12,838 bases of DNA from Pseudomonadota bacterium (GTDB taxonomy: Bacteria > Pseudomonadota > Alphaproteobacteria > Acetobacterales > Acetobacteraceae): positions 1 through 12,838 of the forward strand of contig JAKBCB010000053.1 of the NCBI GenBank assembly GCA_021808185.1, written 5' to 3'. The translations under genes and the position numbers were made by a program. The number at the start of each line of letters is the position of its first letter. The first letter of the stretch is position 1. The notes beneath the pieces were generated by a model that was not told where the DNA came from, searched no databases, and saw only the letters and a list, made by a program, of their open reading frames with translations. Positions 1 to 6,484 of the stretch are shown in pieces.

Positions 1-998
1 GCGGACTGGAAGGCCGGGCTTTCGATGTCGGTGGCCATCTTGGTCTGACCGCCGTCGAGCGCCCCGCTGCCGCGCTTGAAGAAGACGAACTGGTCGGCGT
101 TGAAGGTCACGGTGCCCTGGGTGCCGGGGAAGCGGAAGCACAGGAAGTCCTTGCCCGGCTCCTTCTTGGCATTGATGAACTCGCCCTTCGCCCAGTCGCC
201 CATCACCTGCAACAGCGCATCGCCCTTGATGACCATCGAGGTGGCGAGGTTCCAATCGCGGCCGGGGAAGTTCTTGTCGGCGTAGGACGCGATCTTGGCC
301 AGCCGCTTGAACGCGGTGTGCATTTCCTCGGACGCCAGCGCCTTCGGGTCGAGGTCGATCATCGCCTTCTTGTACAGATCGGCGCCGCCGGTGGTCAGCA
401 CGATCGAGTCGAACAGCGTCGCTTCCTGCCACGCCTGCCCGCCCTGCGCGAGCGGGATGATGCCCTTCGCCTTGGCCTTGTCCATCACGGCCACCAGTTC
501 GTCCCAGTTGGTGGGCGCCGGGCCGCCGATCTTGTCCATCGCCGCCTTGCTGACCCAGATCCAGTTGGTCGAGTGCACGTTCACGGGGGCCGCGATCCAC
601 TTGCCGTCATAGACCGAGAACTTCTGGATCGCCTTGGGGATCGCGGTATCCCAGTGGTTCGCGGTGGCGAGCGGCGTGAGGTCCGCGAGCGCCCCGGCCT
701 CGGCCCAGTCGGTGATGGCGTAGCCGAGCATCTGCGAGGCCGAGGGCGGATTGCCGGCCGTCATGCGCGCCTTCAGCGTGGTCATCGCCCCGCTGCCGCC
801 GCCGCCGGCCACCGGCGCGTCCTTCCACTCCACGCCCTGGTCCTGCAACGCCTTCTTCAGCACCGCCAGACCCGCAGCCTCGCCGCCGGAGGTCCACCAG
901 TGCAGCACCTCGACCGAATCGGCCGCGCGCGCCGCCGGCTGCATGCCGAGCATCGCCGCACCCACCATGGCCGCGCCCAGCAGGAACTTCTTGAACAT
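1..998 (-). CDS. ABC sugar importer, periplasmic substrate-binding protein (3' end cut by window)
   Basis: This is the first 332 codons of an extracellular solute-binding protein of the SBP_bac_1 type, most like the glucose/mannose binding proteins (GtsA-like). It would capture a sugar in the periplasm and deliver it to an ABC permease encoded outside the window. Residues 1-25 are a classical signal peptide: MFKK, a hydrophobic Leu/Ala/Met stretch, then an ARA cleavage site, with the mature protein starting near ADSVEVLHWW. The family pattern VLHWWTSGGEAAGL is followed by a Gly-rich stretch and by VNVHSTNWIWVSKAAMDKIG near the middle. Family members are about 410-420 residues, so roughly 80 are missing. 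The ATG at 998 is preceded by AGGGAGA about nine bases upstream. No stop lies in frame before position 1, so the gene runs out of the window. It is transcribed alone here, from the regulatory region at 1335-1408. The sugar specificity cannot be read from the sequence. Confidence 0.93.
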   Translation of the reverse strand, partial: MFKKFLLGAAMVGAAMLGMQPAARAADSVEVLHWWTSGGEAAGLAVLKKALQDQGVEWKDAPVAGGGGSGAMTTLKARMTAGNPPSASQMLGYAITDWAEAGALADLTPLATANHWDTAIPKAIQKFSVYDGKWIAAPVNVHSTNWIWVSKAAMDKIGGPAPTNWDELVAVMDKAKAKGIIPLAQGGQAWQEATLFDSIVLTTGGADLYKKAMIDLDPKALASEEMHTAFKRLAKIASYADKNFPGRDWNLATSMVIKGDALLQVMGDWAKGEFINAKKEPGKDFLCFRFPGTQGTVTFNADQFVFFKRGSGALDGGQTKMATDIESPAFQS

Positions 999-1284
999 CG
1001 GTTACGCTCTCCCTTGTTCCCCGCCGGGCGAGATTGCCGCGGGGGCCGCCCGGACGGGCGGGATCGGTTGCGCGGCGTGCTCAGGCGCCGCAAAAATTCG
1101 CTGTTAGGCGCGCCCGCGCTGCCGCCGCGCGCGCATCGCGGGGCGGTGTTCCGGCGCCCAGGGCTTGGCGATGGCGCGACCGAGCGGACGCGCGCCGCGT
1201 GGGTGGGGCGTCGATCTCCAACCACGCATGTGCGGCAGCGTCGGCGTCAGGCATCAACCGCTCCCAGAACCCAACATCCCTACA

Positions 1285-1321
1285 GGGCCGGGCGCGATGG
1301 CGCGCGCCGGCCCCTATTTTT
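1285..1321 (+). terminator. Terminator-like GC hairpin followed by a T-run (plus strand)
   Basis: GGGCCGG (1285-1291) pairs with CCGGCCC (1307-1313). The stem extends by CGCG (1293-1296) with GCGC/CGCG sequence on the other arm, leaving one bulged G at 1292. On the plus strand it is followed by CTATTTTTA, the form of an intrinsic terminator. No plus-strand gene lies upstream, so it may act on antisense transcription. Alternatively it may serve the minus-strand mRNA as a 5' stabilising hairpin, because it would begin about 15 bases from the predicted transcript start. Confidence 0.3.
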
Positions 1322-1334
1322 ATGAACCTCGAAC

Positions 1335-1364
1335 TATTTATCCGGGCACTTCATGCCCTGTCAA
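1335..1364 (-). promoter_or_regulatory. Sigma-70-type promoter for the sugar-binding protein gene
   Basis: On the minus strand a perfect -35 hexamer TTGACA (1364-1359) is followed by the AT-rich stretch GATAAATA (1342-1335). This places a -10 element 16-18 bases away, depending on the register chosen. It is the only AT-rich stretch in an otherwise very GC-rich intergenic region. Transcription would start near 1328. The spacer contains an inverted repeat (1344-1358), so a bound repressor would block RNA polymerase directly. The -35 match is exact. The -10 is only 3-4 of 6 in any register. Confidence 0.5.
1344..1358. promoter_or_regulatory. Putative operator: inverted repeat inside the promoter spacer
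   Basis: The stretch GGGCACTTCATGCCC is a perfect inverted repeat with five-base arms (GGGCA / TGCCC) and a five-base centre. It lies between the -35 and -10 elements of the promoter for the sugar-binding protein. The same half-site recurs upstream at 1375-1380 (ATGCCA) and in the palindrome at 1396-1407. This position is typical of a repressor site that controls a sugar uptake gene. The regulator is not encoded in the window and its family cannot be named. Confidence 0.4.
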
Positions 1365-1395
1365 CAGGCCACCCATGCCAAACTTCGATATGGGT

Positions 1396-1407
1396 ATGCC
1401 CGGGCAT
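1396..1407. promoter_or_regulatory. Putative operator: perfect 12-bp palindrome ATGCCCGGGCAT
   Basis: This perfect palindrome lies upstream of the -35 box (1359-1364) of the sugar-binding protein promoter. Its half-site ATGCCC also occurs at 1353-1358 and, with one mismatch, at 1375-1380. The three ATGCC starts (1353, 1375, 1396) are 22 and 21 bases apart, about two helical turns, so bound proteins would sit on the same DNA face. A central CCGG palindrome is compatible with a LacI-type dimer, but this is inference. Confidence 0.4.
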
Positions 1408-1410
1408 GAC

Positions 1411-1428
1411 GAAACCCGAGCCGCTCGG
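1411..1428 (-). terminator. Weak hairpin downstream of the efflux operon
   Basis: CCGAGC (1416-1421) and GCTCGG (1423-1428) form a perfect inverted repeat about 42 bases after the stop codon of the adaptor gene. On the minus strand it is followed by GTTTC only, so the U-tract is poor. It may be a weak or Rho-assisted end of the efflux operon. Confidence 0.2.
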
Positions 1429-1469
1429 CGATGACAGCGCGATGCGGCAATGAGAGTGGATTACCCGGA

Positions 1470-2675
1470 TCAGCCTGGCACGGGCGCCGCGACAGGGCGG
1501 ACCCGCCCGCCCTCGGCGATCGCTTCGCCGGGGAACAGGATCACCTGTTCGCCAACGGCAAGACCCTGCGCGATCGCGGCATCCGACGTGTTGCGCGCCG
1601 CCACCGCAACCGCGCGCCGACGGGCGCGCCCATTTGCCACCACGAAGACCGCCCAGCCCTCCCGATCCCGGAACAGGGCGCCCGCCGGGATCACGATGGC
1701 GTCGTCGATCGCCGCGATGACGACGCGAACATCGACGCGATAGGCGTCGCCGAGCGACGCCCGGTCAGCGGCGGGCGAGATGATGTCGATCACGACACGG
1801 GTTCGCTGCTCATCGACGCCCAGGGCGGAGACCTTGGTGAACGCGCCCGGCTCGACCATGCGCACCTTGCCGGCGAGCGGCTTGTCCCCGCCCCAGTCCT
1901 CGATCCGGACCGGGTCGCCCGGCTGCATGCGCACGGCATCCGTGGTGAGCACGTCGGCCACCACTTCGAGATCCGCCGGATCACCGATCTCGACAAGCGG
2001 CGTGCCGAGGGCGACGGGCGCCTCGCTCTTTTGCAGCACCCGCAGGATGCGCCCCGCGACGGGGGAACGCACCGGCCAGGTCGCCGCCGCCTGATTCTGC
2101 TCGCTCTCCAGAAACAACTCCGCGCGCGCCAGTTCCACATCGTGCTCGGCGGCATGGCGGGTGGAATGCGCGGCTTCCAGTTCGCGCTGGGCGCTGTGCA
2201 GGGCCAGTTCGTCATGCTCTAGCCGGCTGCGCGGGGCGGCGGCGTGCGCGACGAGCGTGCGGGAGCGCTCGGCATCCGCCTGCGCCTGCTCCGCCACGCC
2301 TTCCGCCTGCGCCACGGCGGCCGACGCCCGGGCCAGGGTCGCCTCGGCGGCGCCCAGCCGCTCCTCGGCTTGCTGGCGAGCGCGCGGATCGAGCAACGGT
2401 GCCCGGTTCGGCAGGATGGACGCAACGACGGTGCCGGCCTCGACCGGGTCTCCCGCCTCCAGGTCGATGCGCGGCAATCGGCCTGCCAGCGGGGCGGAAA
2501 CGACGTATCGCTCGCGCACGCGGGTTTGCCCGTCCTCCAGGATGGTCTCCTCGAACCGCTGGCGCCGCGCTTGTGCGGTCTCGACAACCACGGCGGACGG
2601 CCAGAAGCTCCAGCCGACAAGCCCGAGCAGCACGAGGCCCCCGGCCAGCAGCAGCAAGCGAGACAGCCAGCGCAT
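1470..2675 (-). CDS. HlyD/MFP-family periplasmic adaptor of an ABC efflux system
   Basis: This 401-residue protein is the membrane fusion (adaptor) subunit that would link the ABC permease encoded upstream to an outer-membrane TolC-like channel, not encoded here. Residues 1-28 form an uncleaved N-terminal membrane anchor or signal (MRWLSRLLLLAGG...). The first half of the biotinyl-lipoyl-like domain follows at about 55-90 (VSAPLAGRLPRIDLEAGDPV). Next is an Ala/Glu/Gln-rich alpha-helical hairpin at about 95-200, typical of the coiled coil that meets TolC. The second lipoyl half starts at VRSPVAGRILRVLQ, followed by beta-barrel and membrane-proximal segments ending near GEQVILFPGEAIAEGGRVRP. 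The ATG lies four bases after the permease stop, and GGGAG in the end of the permease gene serves as its ribosome binding site, so the two are probably translationally coupled. It is the last gene of a three-gene operon. The substrate is unknown. Confidence 0.95.
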   Translation of the reverse strand: MRWLSRLLLLAGGLVLLGLVGWSFWPSAVVVETAQARRQRFEETILEDGQTRVRERYVVSAPLAGRLPRIDLEAGDPVEAGTVVASILPNRAPLLDPRARQQAEERLGAAEATLARASAAVAQAEGVAEQAQADAERSRTLVAHAAAPRSRLEHDELALHSAQRELEAAHSTRHAAEHDVELARAELFLESEQNQAAATWPVRSPVAGRILRVLQKSEAPVALGTPLVEIGDPADLEVVADVLTTDAVRMQPGDPVRIEDWGGDKPLAGKVRMVEPGAFTKVSALGVDEQRTRVVIDIISPAADRASLGDAYRVDVRVVIAAIDDAIVIPAGALFRDREGWAVFVVANGRARRRAVAVAARNTSDAAIAQGLAVGEQVILFPGEAIAEGGRVRPVAAPVPG

Positions 2676-2679
2676 CGCC

Positions 2680-5043
2680 CTACTCCCGCGCCTTGAGGAC
2701 GGCGACGAGATCGAGCTGGCCGATCTTGCGGTGCACCAGCACCGCGCTGGCAGCGGCGCTCAGCAGCACAACCGCCCCGGCGATCGCGTCGCTGCGCGGC
2801 TGGATCACCGCTGGGATCTGGAACATCTCGGTGTCGTGCATCGCGATCAGGCCGCGCACGAGCCAGTGGCCGAGCCACAAGCCGGCCGGCACCGCGATCA
2901 GCACCTGCCACATCAGTTCGCCCAGAAGCAGCCACGTCACCTCGGCGCGGGTGAAGCCCAGCACGCGCAGGCTGGCCAGCTCCCAGGCGCGCTCCTGAAA
3001 CGCGATGCGCGTGTGATTGTAGACGACGCCGATGGCGATCATGATGGAAAAACCCGACAAAATCCCTGCCATGACAAGGACGAACATGCGCGTCGTCTCC
3101 CGGAACTGCCGCAGCGAGGTGGCCCGATCAGTGACGGTTGCCACCATGGGCCGTTCCAGCAGCGCGCGGCGCAGCGCCATGTCGCCAGGGTCGGCCACGG
3201 AGACGCCCACGGCATTGATGCTGTCCGCCTCGTCCATGAGCCGGTTGAGCGCGCCGATGCGAATGTAGGCACCGATCCCGAGCAACTCGTCCAGCAATCC
3301 CACGACGGTCATCGCGGCGTGCGGGCGTTTGCCTTCGAGGACCTCGACATCGACGGAATCGCCGGGACGCAGGTCGAGCCTGCGTGCAAGCCGGGTGGAG
3401 AGCAGCACCCCGTCGCGCGGGGGCGGCACCACCCGGAGATCGGCATCGACCAGACGGCGCAGGACGGGCGTCGCCGGCAGCCCGGTCAGGGCCGTGCGAT
3501 AGCTGCGCGGACCGGCATGCAGGCGGACCGCGACGCTGCGATAGGCTTCGGTGGTGAGCACGCCGGGCAGATGCGCGATCTCGCGCTGCGCCCGCCCGGG
3601 GACCGCCGTGGAAAAGCCGATGACCACGTCCCCCCGCTCCGCCACGGCGAATTGCACGTCGATCATGAAGTCGATCGCATCCTGCCAGAACAAGGTGAGC
3701 ACGATGATGGGCACGGCCAGCGCGATGCCCGTGATCGTGACGGCTGTGCGCAAGGGCCGGTCGATCAGCTCACGCAGGATCATGCGCTGGCGCGTCGCCA
3801 GACGGCGAACCCAGCCAATCTTGTCGAGCAGGCCATGGCGGTAGTCGCGCGGCGCCGGCGGCCGCATCGCCTCGGCCGGGGCGAGCCGCGCCACCGCCCC
3901 GACCGCGTTCGTGGCCCCCACCACGCCGGCCAGCAGGCCGACGCCGATGGCCAGAATCGGCGCCCAGGGGGCGAGGTGGAATGCCAACCGCGGAAAGCGG
4001 AAGAAGCTGGTGTAGTTGCCCACCATTATTCTCCCCAGCCAGAGCCCGAGCAGAATGCCCAGCAGCGCGCCCGCGCCGACCACCACGAGGGCGAACTTGA
4101 CATAATGCCAGCCTATCGCCCGGTTGGCGTAGCCCAGCGCCTTCAGCGCCGCGATCTGCTCGCGCTGCGCGCCGACAAGGCGGCCGAGCATGCCATGCAG
4201 CAGGAACACCGAGACACCGAGGAAGACCACGGGAATCGTGGTCGCCATGATGCGCTGCTGCGCGATCTCGTCCGCCAGGAAGCGGTGCGAGGGCTGATCC
4301 GCACGGCCATAGGCGATCAGCCCACCATACGGCTCCAGCAGGGTGTCCACCGCGGCGAGCACGGCGGGCAGGTTGGCGCCCGGCGCGAGGCTCGCGAGCA
4401 TGTCGTTGAACCCGCCCTCGATGTCGAAGGCCGCCGCCAATCCGCCCCGCCCCATCCACAGGATGCCGTAGCGACGGTCGTCCGGAATCGGGTCGCCCGG
4501 ACGGGTCGCGAACACGTATTCCGCCGACAGCACGATGCCGACCACGCGCAGCTTCTGGAACCGGCCGTTCAGGATCGCGTTGATCGCATCGCCGGGGTTG
4601 ATGCCGTTGGCGGCCGCGAACGCCTCGCTGACCAGCACTTCATCGGCTGAGCCGGTCGCGATCAGCCGGCCCCGCCGCAAGTGCAAGCGATCCAGTTGCG
4701 GCTGCCCGTCATCCGGCAGCGAGAGCACATGTGCGGTAAGCGGTTCCGCGCCACCGTGGAGGGTCACTGTCACCTCCTCCGCCACGCGCGTCTCCACCAG
4801 TCCGATGCCCGGAATCGCCCCAAGCCGCGCCGCGATGGCCAACGGGGCGCGCTTGGCACTGGCAAAGACCTCGGCGAAATGCGCCTGCGCGTAGAACACG
4901 GCCTGGGACGCAAGAAGCGATTGGTACGTCGCCATGGACGACACGAGCACGGCGATGCCGCAGGCCACGACCAGCGAGATGGTCACGACCTGGCCACGCA
5001 TCCGCGAGAGATCCCGCGCGAGCTTTCGGTTCAGCATCGTCAC
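2680..5043 (-). CDS. FtsX/MacB-type ABC transporter permease
   Basis: This 787-residue inner-membrane protein consists of two FtsX-like repeats, as in DevC- or YbbP-type exporters. I count eight hydrophobic segments: one near residues 18-40 before a large periplasmic domain, three around 265-385, one near 435-455 before a second periplasmic domain, and three near the C-terminus (from MFVLVMAGILSGFSIMIAIG to GAVVLLSAAASAVLVHRK). The cytoplasmic loop QREQIAALKALGYANRAIGW and its second-repeat counterpart ERAWELASLRVLGFTRAEV are the conserved coupling regions of FtsX proteins. The GTG start at 5043 overlaps the ATPase stop (GTGA) and has GGAGGA about nine bases upstream. An ATG at 5037 is the alternative, with poorer spacing. 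The protein ends in LVAVLKARE, a usual FtsX-family C-terminus. With the neighbouring ATPase and adaptor it forms an exporter, or a mechanotransmission pump of the MacB kind. The substrate cannot be deduced. Confidence 0.94.
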   Translation of the reverse strand: MTMLNRKLARDLSRMRGQVVTISLVVACGIAVLVSSMATYQSLLASQAVFYAQAHFAEVFASAKRAPLAIAARLGAIPGIGLVETRVAEEVTVTLHGGAEPLTAHVLSLPDDGQPQLDRLHLRRGRLIATGSADEVLVSEAFAAANGINPGDAINAILNGRFQKLRVVGIVLSAEYVFATRPGDPIPDDRRYGILWMGRGGLAAAFDIEGGFNDMLASLAPGANLPAVLAAVDTLLEPYGGLIAYGRADQPSHRFLADEIAQQRIMATTIPVVFLGVSVFLLHGMLGRLVGAQREQIAALKALGYANRAIGWHYVKFALVVVGAGALLGILLGLWLGRIMVGNYTSFFRFPRLAFHLAPWAPILAIGVGLLAGVVGATNAVGAVARLAPAEAMRPPAPRDYRHGLLDKIGWVRRLATRQRMILRELIDRPLRTAVTITGIALAVPIIVLTLFWQDAIDFMIDVQFAVAERGDVVIGFSTAVPGRAQREIAHLPGVLTTEAYRSVAVRLHAGPRSYRTALTGLPATPVLRRLVDADLRVVPPPRDGVLLSTRLARRLDLRPGDSVDVEVLEGKRPHAAMTVVGLLDELLGIGAYIRIGALNRLMDEADSINAVGVSVADPGDMALRRALLERPMVATVTDRATSLRQFRETTRMFVLVMAGILSGFSIMIAIGVVYNHTRIAFQERAWELASLRVLGFTRAEVTWLLLGELMWQVLIAVPAGLWLGHWLVRGLIAMHDTEMFQIPAVIQPRSDAIAGAVVLLSAAASAVLVHRKIGQLDLVAVLKARE

Positions 5044-5858
5044 CAGACGATCTCCTCCGGTGCCTGCCGCGCGGCGTTCACGCTGATCCGTGCGATGGTG
5101 CCATCGGCCAGATGCACGACCCGATCCGCCATTGCGGCGATGGCGGCATTATGGGTGATGACGACCGCCGTGGTGCCGAGCTGCTGATTGATGCGCGCGA
5201 TGGCCGCGAGGACGACGATGCCGGTGCGGTAGTCCAGCGCGCCGGTCGGCTCGTCGCACAGCAGCACGTCCGGGCGTTTGGCGATAGCACGGGCGATTGC
5301 CACGCGCTGCTGCTCGCCGCCCGAGAGTTGCGACGGAAAATGGTCGAGCCGCTGCTCCAGCCCGACCAGTTGCAATGCCGCCTCCGGCTGCATCGGATGG
5401 TCGGCGATCTCCGTGACGAGGGCGACGTTTTCGCGCACCGTCAGGCTGGGGATCAAGTTATAGAACTGGAAGACGAAGCCGACATGCTCACGCCGGTACT
5501 GGGTCAGCAATTGCTCGCTGGCGCCGACGAGATTGTGGTCACGGAAGCGTGCCTCGCCGCTCGTCGGGGCATCGAGGCCGCCGAGAATATTCAGCAGCGT
5601 TGACTTGCCGCTGCCCGACGGGCCAAGCAGAACGATGAATTCGCCCTCGCGGATCTCAAGATCGACCGAGCGCAACGCCACGACATCGATCTCCCCCACC
5701 CGGTAGATCTTCGACAGGCCGCGCGATGCGAAGACGACGCCGGGGTCGCCGCCTGGATGAACCGCCCGGGACAGATCCTGCCGCGCGGGCGCGACGCCGA
5801 GCCATGCGCGACGACCGCCGATCCACCTCAGGATGCCGGATATCCAACCGTCAGTCAT
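5040..5858 (-). CDS. ABC transporter ATP-binding protein (LolD/MacB type)
   Basis: This is the nucleotide-binding subunit, 272 residues, that powers the efflux system. All motifs are intact: Walker A GPSGSGKST (79-87), Q-loop at Q131 in FVFQFYNLIPS, signature LSGGEQQRVAIARA (178-191), Walker B VLLCDEPTGALD (198-209) with catalytic E203, and the switch His236 in VVITHN. The CDEPTGALD form and the FQFYNLIPSLTVRENV stretch are typical of LolD/MacB-like ATPases that pair with FtsX permeases. The N-terminus has about 40 residues more than LolD before VFASRGLSKIYRVGE. I prefer the ATG at 5858, with AGGA twelve bases upstream. An in-frame ATG at 5915 would add 19 residues, but it has no ribosome binding site and would leave little room for a promoter at the FNR-like box (5931-5944). 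It is the first gene of the operon, and the next start codon overlaps its stop. Confidence 0.94.
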   Translation of the reverse strand: MTDGWISGILRWIGGRRAWLGVAPARQDLSRAVHPGGDPGVVFASRGLSKIYRVGEIDVVALRSVDLEIREGEFIVLLGPSGSGKSTLLNILGGLDAPTSGEARFRDHNLVGASEQLLTQYRREHVGFVFQFYNLIPSLTVRENVALVTEIADHPMQPEAALQLVGLEQRLDHFPSQLSGGEQQRVAIARAIAKRPDVLLCDEPTGALDYRTGIVVLAAIARINQQLGTTAVVITHNAAIAAMADRVVHLADGTIARISVNAARQAPEEIVW

Positions 5859-5930
5859 GCATCGCTCTGATCCTGGCCACGGCGGATACCAGTGGACACG
5901 ACATTGAGCGATCATGCACGGCTGAACGCC

Positions 5931-5944
5931 TTGACCTCGCTCAA
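5931..5944. promoter_or_regulatory. FNR/FixK-type binding site (TTGA-N6-TCAA)
   Basis: TTGACCTCGCTCAA keeps all eight fixed bases of the FNR/CRP-superfamily FNR/FixK/Dnr consensus. It lies in the divergent gap between the efflux operon (start 5858) and dedA (start 5972). For the efflux operon, a class II arrangement (site centred at -41.5) would place the transcript start near 5896, giving a leader of about 38 bases. For dedA the site lies only 27 bases before the start codon, so activation in that direction would need a different geometry. The -10 sequence at the expected place on the minus strand (CTCAAT) is poor. Eight fixed bases are expected about once in 65 kb by chance, so the location in a short promoter region is suggestive but not proof. 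Confidence 0.45.
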
Positions 5945-5971
5945 TCCGCCGGGGAGGAGAGCATCGGAAGC

Positions 5972-6475
5972 TTGCACGAGATCGTCCTGACCCTCGTCAG
6001 GACTCACGAAGGCTGGGCCGCCCCGATCGTTTTCCTGCTCGCCTTCGGCGAATCGCTGGCGTTCGTCTCGCTGCTGCTGCCGGCCACCGCCTTGTTGTTT
6101 GGCATCGGCGGACTGGTCGGCGCCGCGGGCATCGGGTTCTGGCCGGTCTGGTTCGCGGCGGTACTTGGCGCGGCGCTCGGCGACTGGGTTTCGTTTTGGC
6201 TCGGTGGATATTTCAGGCACGGGATCGGCCGGCTTTGGCCATTGTCCCGGCACCCCGATTTGCTGCCGGCAGGCGAGGCTTTCTTCCGCAGATGGGGCAC
6301 GCCTGGAGTCTTCCTCGGCCGCTTCTTCGGACCCTTGCGGTCAGCGGTTCCGCTGGTGGCGGGGATCTGCGGCATGCCGGCATGGCGGTTCCAGATCGCC
6401 AATGTCGCCTCGGCCCTGGTGTGGGCGACGGGGATTCTGACGCCCGGCCTGTTCGCCGCCCGATGGCTGCTGTGA
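5972..6475 (+). CDS. DedA-family inner-membrane protein, short form
   Basis: DedA proteins are integral membrane proteins of the SNARE-associated/VTT superfamily. Some are linked to lipid-carrier flipping, membrane potential and resistance to antimicrobial peptides or alkaline pH. The protein shows the family's N-terminal pattern (WAAPIVFLLAFGESLAFVS, LLLPATALLFGIGGLVGA), then GAALGDWVSFWLGGYFRHGI, the hallmark FLGRFFGPLRSAVPLVAGI and a final hydrophobic helix (ALVWATGILTPGLFAARWLL). The frame is open far upstream, but that region is antisense to the ATPase gene and lacks DedA character. The first plausible start is TTG at 5972 (LHEIVLTLVRTHEGWAAP), with GGGGAGGAG twelve bases upstream, giving 167 residues. 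Typical DedA proteins have about 200, so this one lacks a C-terminal tail. It is divergent from the efflux operon and ends nine bases from the convergent permease gene. Confidence 0.85.
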   Translation: MHEIVLTLVRTHEGWAAPIVFLLAFGESLAFVSLLLPATALLFGIGGLVGAAGIGFWPVWFAAVLGAALGDWVSFWLGGYFRHGIGRLWPLSRHPDLLPAGEAFFRRWGTPGVFLGRFFGPLRSAVPLVAGICGMPAWRFQIANVASALVWATGILTPGLFAARWLL

Positions 6476-6484
6476 GCGATCCGT

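Larger units (their letters stand above)
999..1469. other. Intergenic region, leader and promoter of the sugar-binding protein gene
   Basis: No convincing gene lies in these 471 bases. They hold, from right to left (minus direction): a weak hairpin after the efflux operon (1416-1428), a cluster of ATGCCC half-sites (1344-1407), a promoter with a perfect TTGACA (1359-1364), a GC-rich hairpin (1285-1313) and then about 285 bases of GC-rich leader up to the ribosome binding site before 998. If the promoter is right, the mRNA has a leader of about 330 bases, which is long. Inside it, a 57-codon minus-strand frame (1254 to 1081, beginning MPDADAAAHAWLEIDAPP) has GGGAG seven bases before its ATG. 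Its Ala/Arg-rich C-terminal half looks like ordinary GC-rich noise, so I do not call it a gene. Confidence 0.6.

Noticed and set aside
857..1225. A 122-codon minus-strand frame starting in the leader of the sugar-binding protein gene
   Set aside because: It runs out of frame through the signal-peptide region of the real gene and is Arg/Ser/Pro-rich with no family resemblance.
318..1325. A 335-codon plus-strand frame across the sugar-binding protein gene and its leader
   Set aside because: It is the Arg-rich antisense of a protein with a clear signal peptide and family motifs; the true gene is on the minus strand and runs off the window.
2161..4650. An 829-codon open frame on the plus strand
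   Set aside because: It is antisense to the adaptor and FtsX permease genes, has His/Arg/Gln/Asp-rich low-complexity sequence typical of GC-rich shadow frames, and no recognisable domain.
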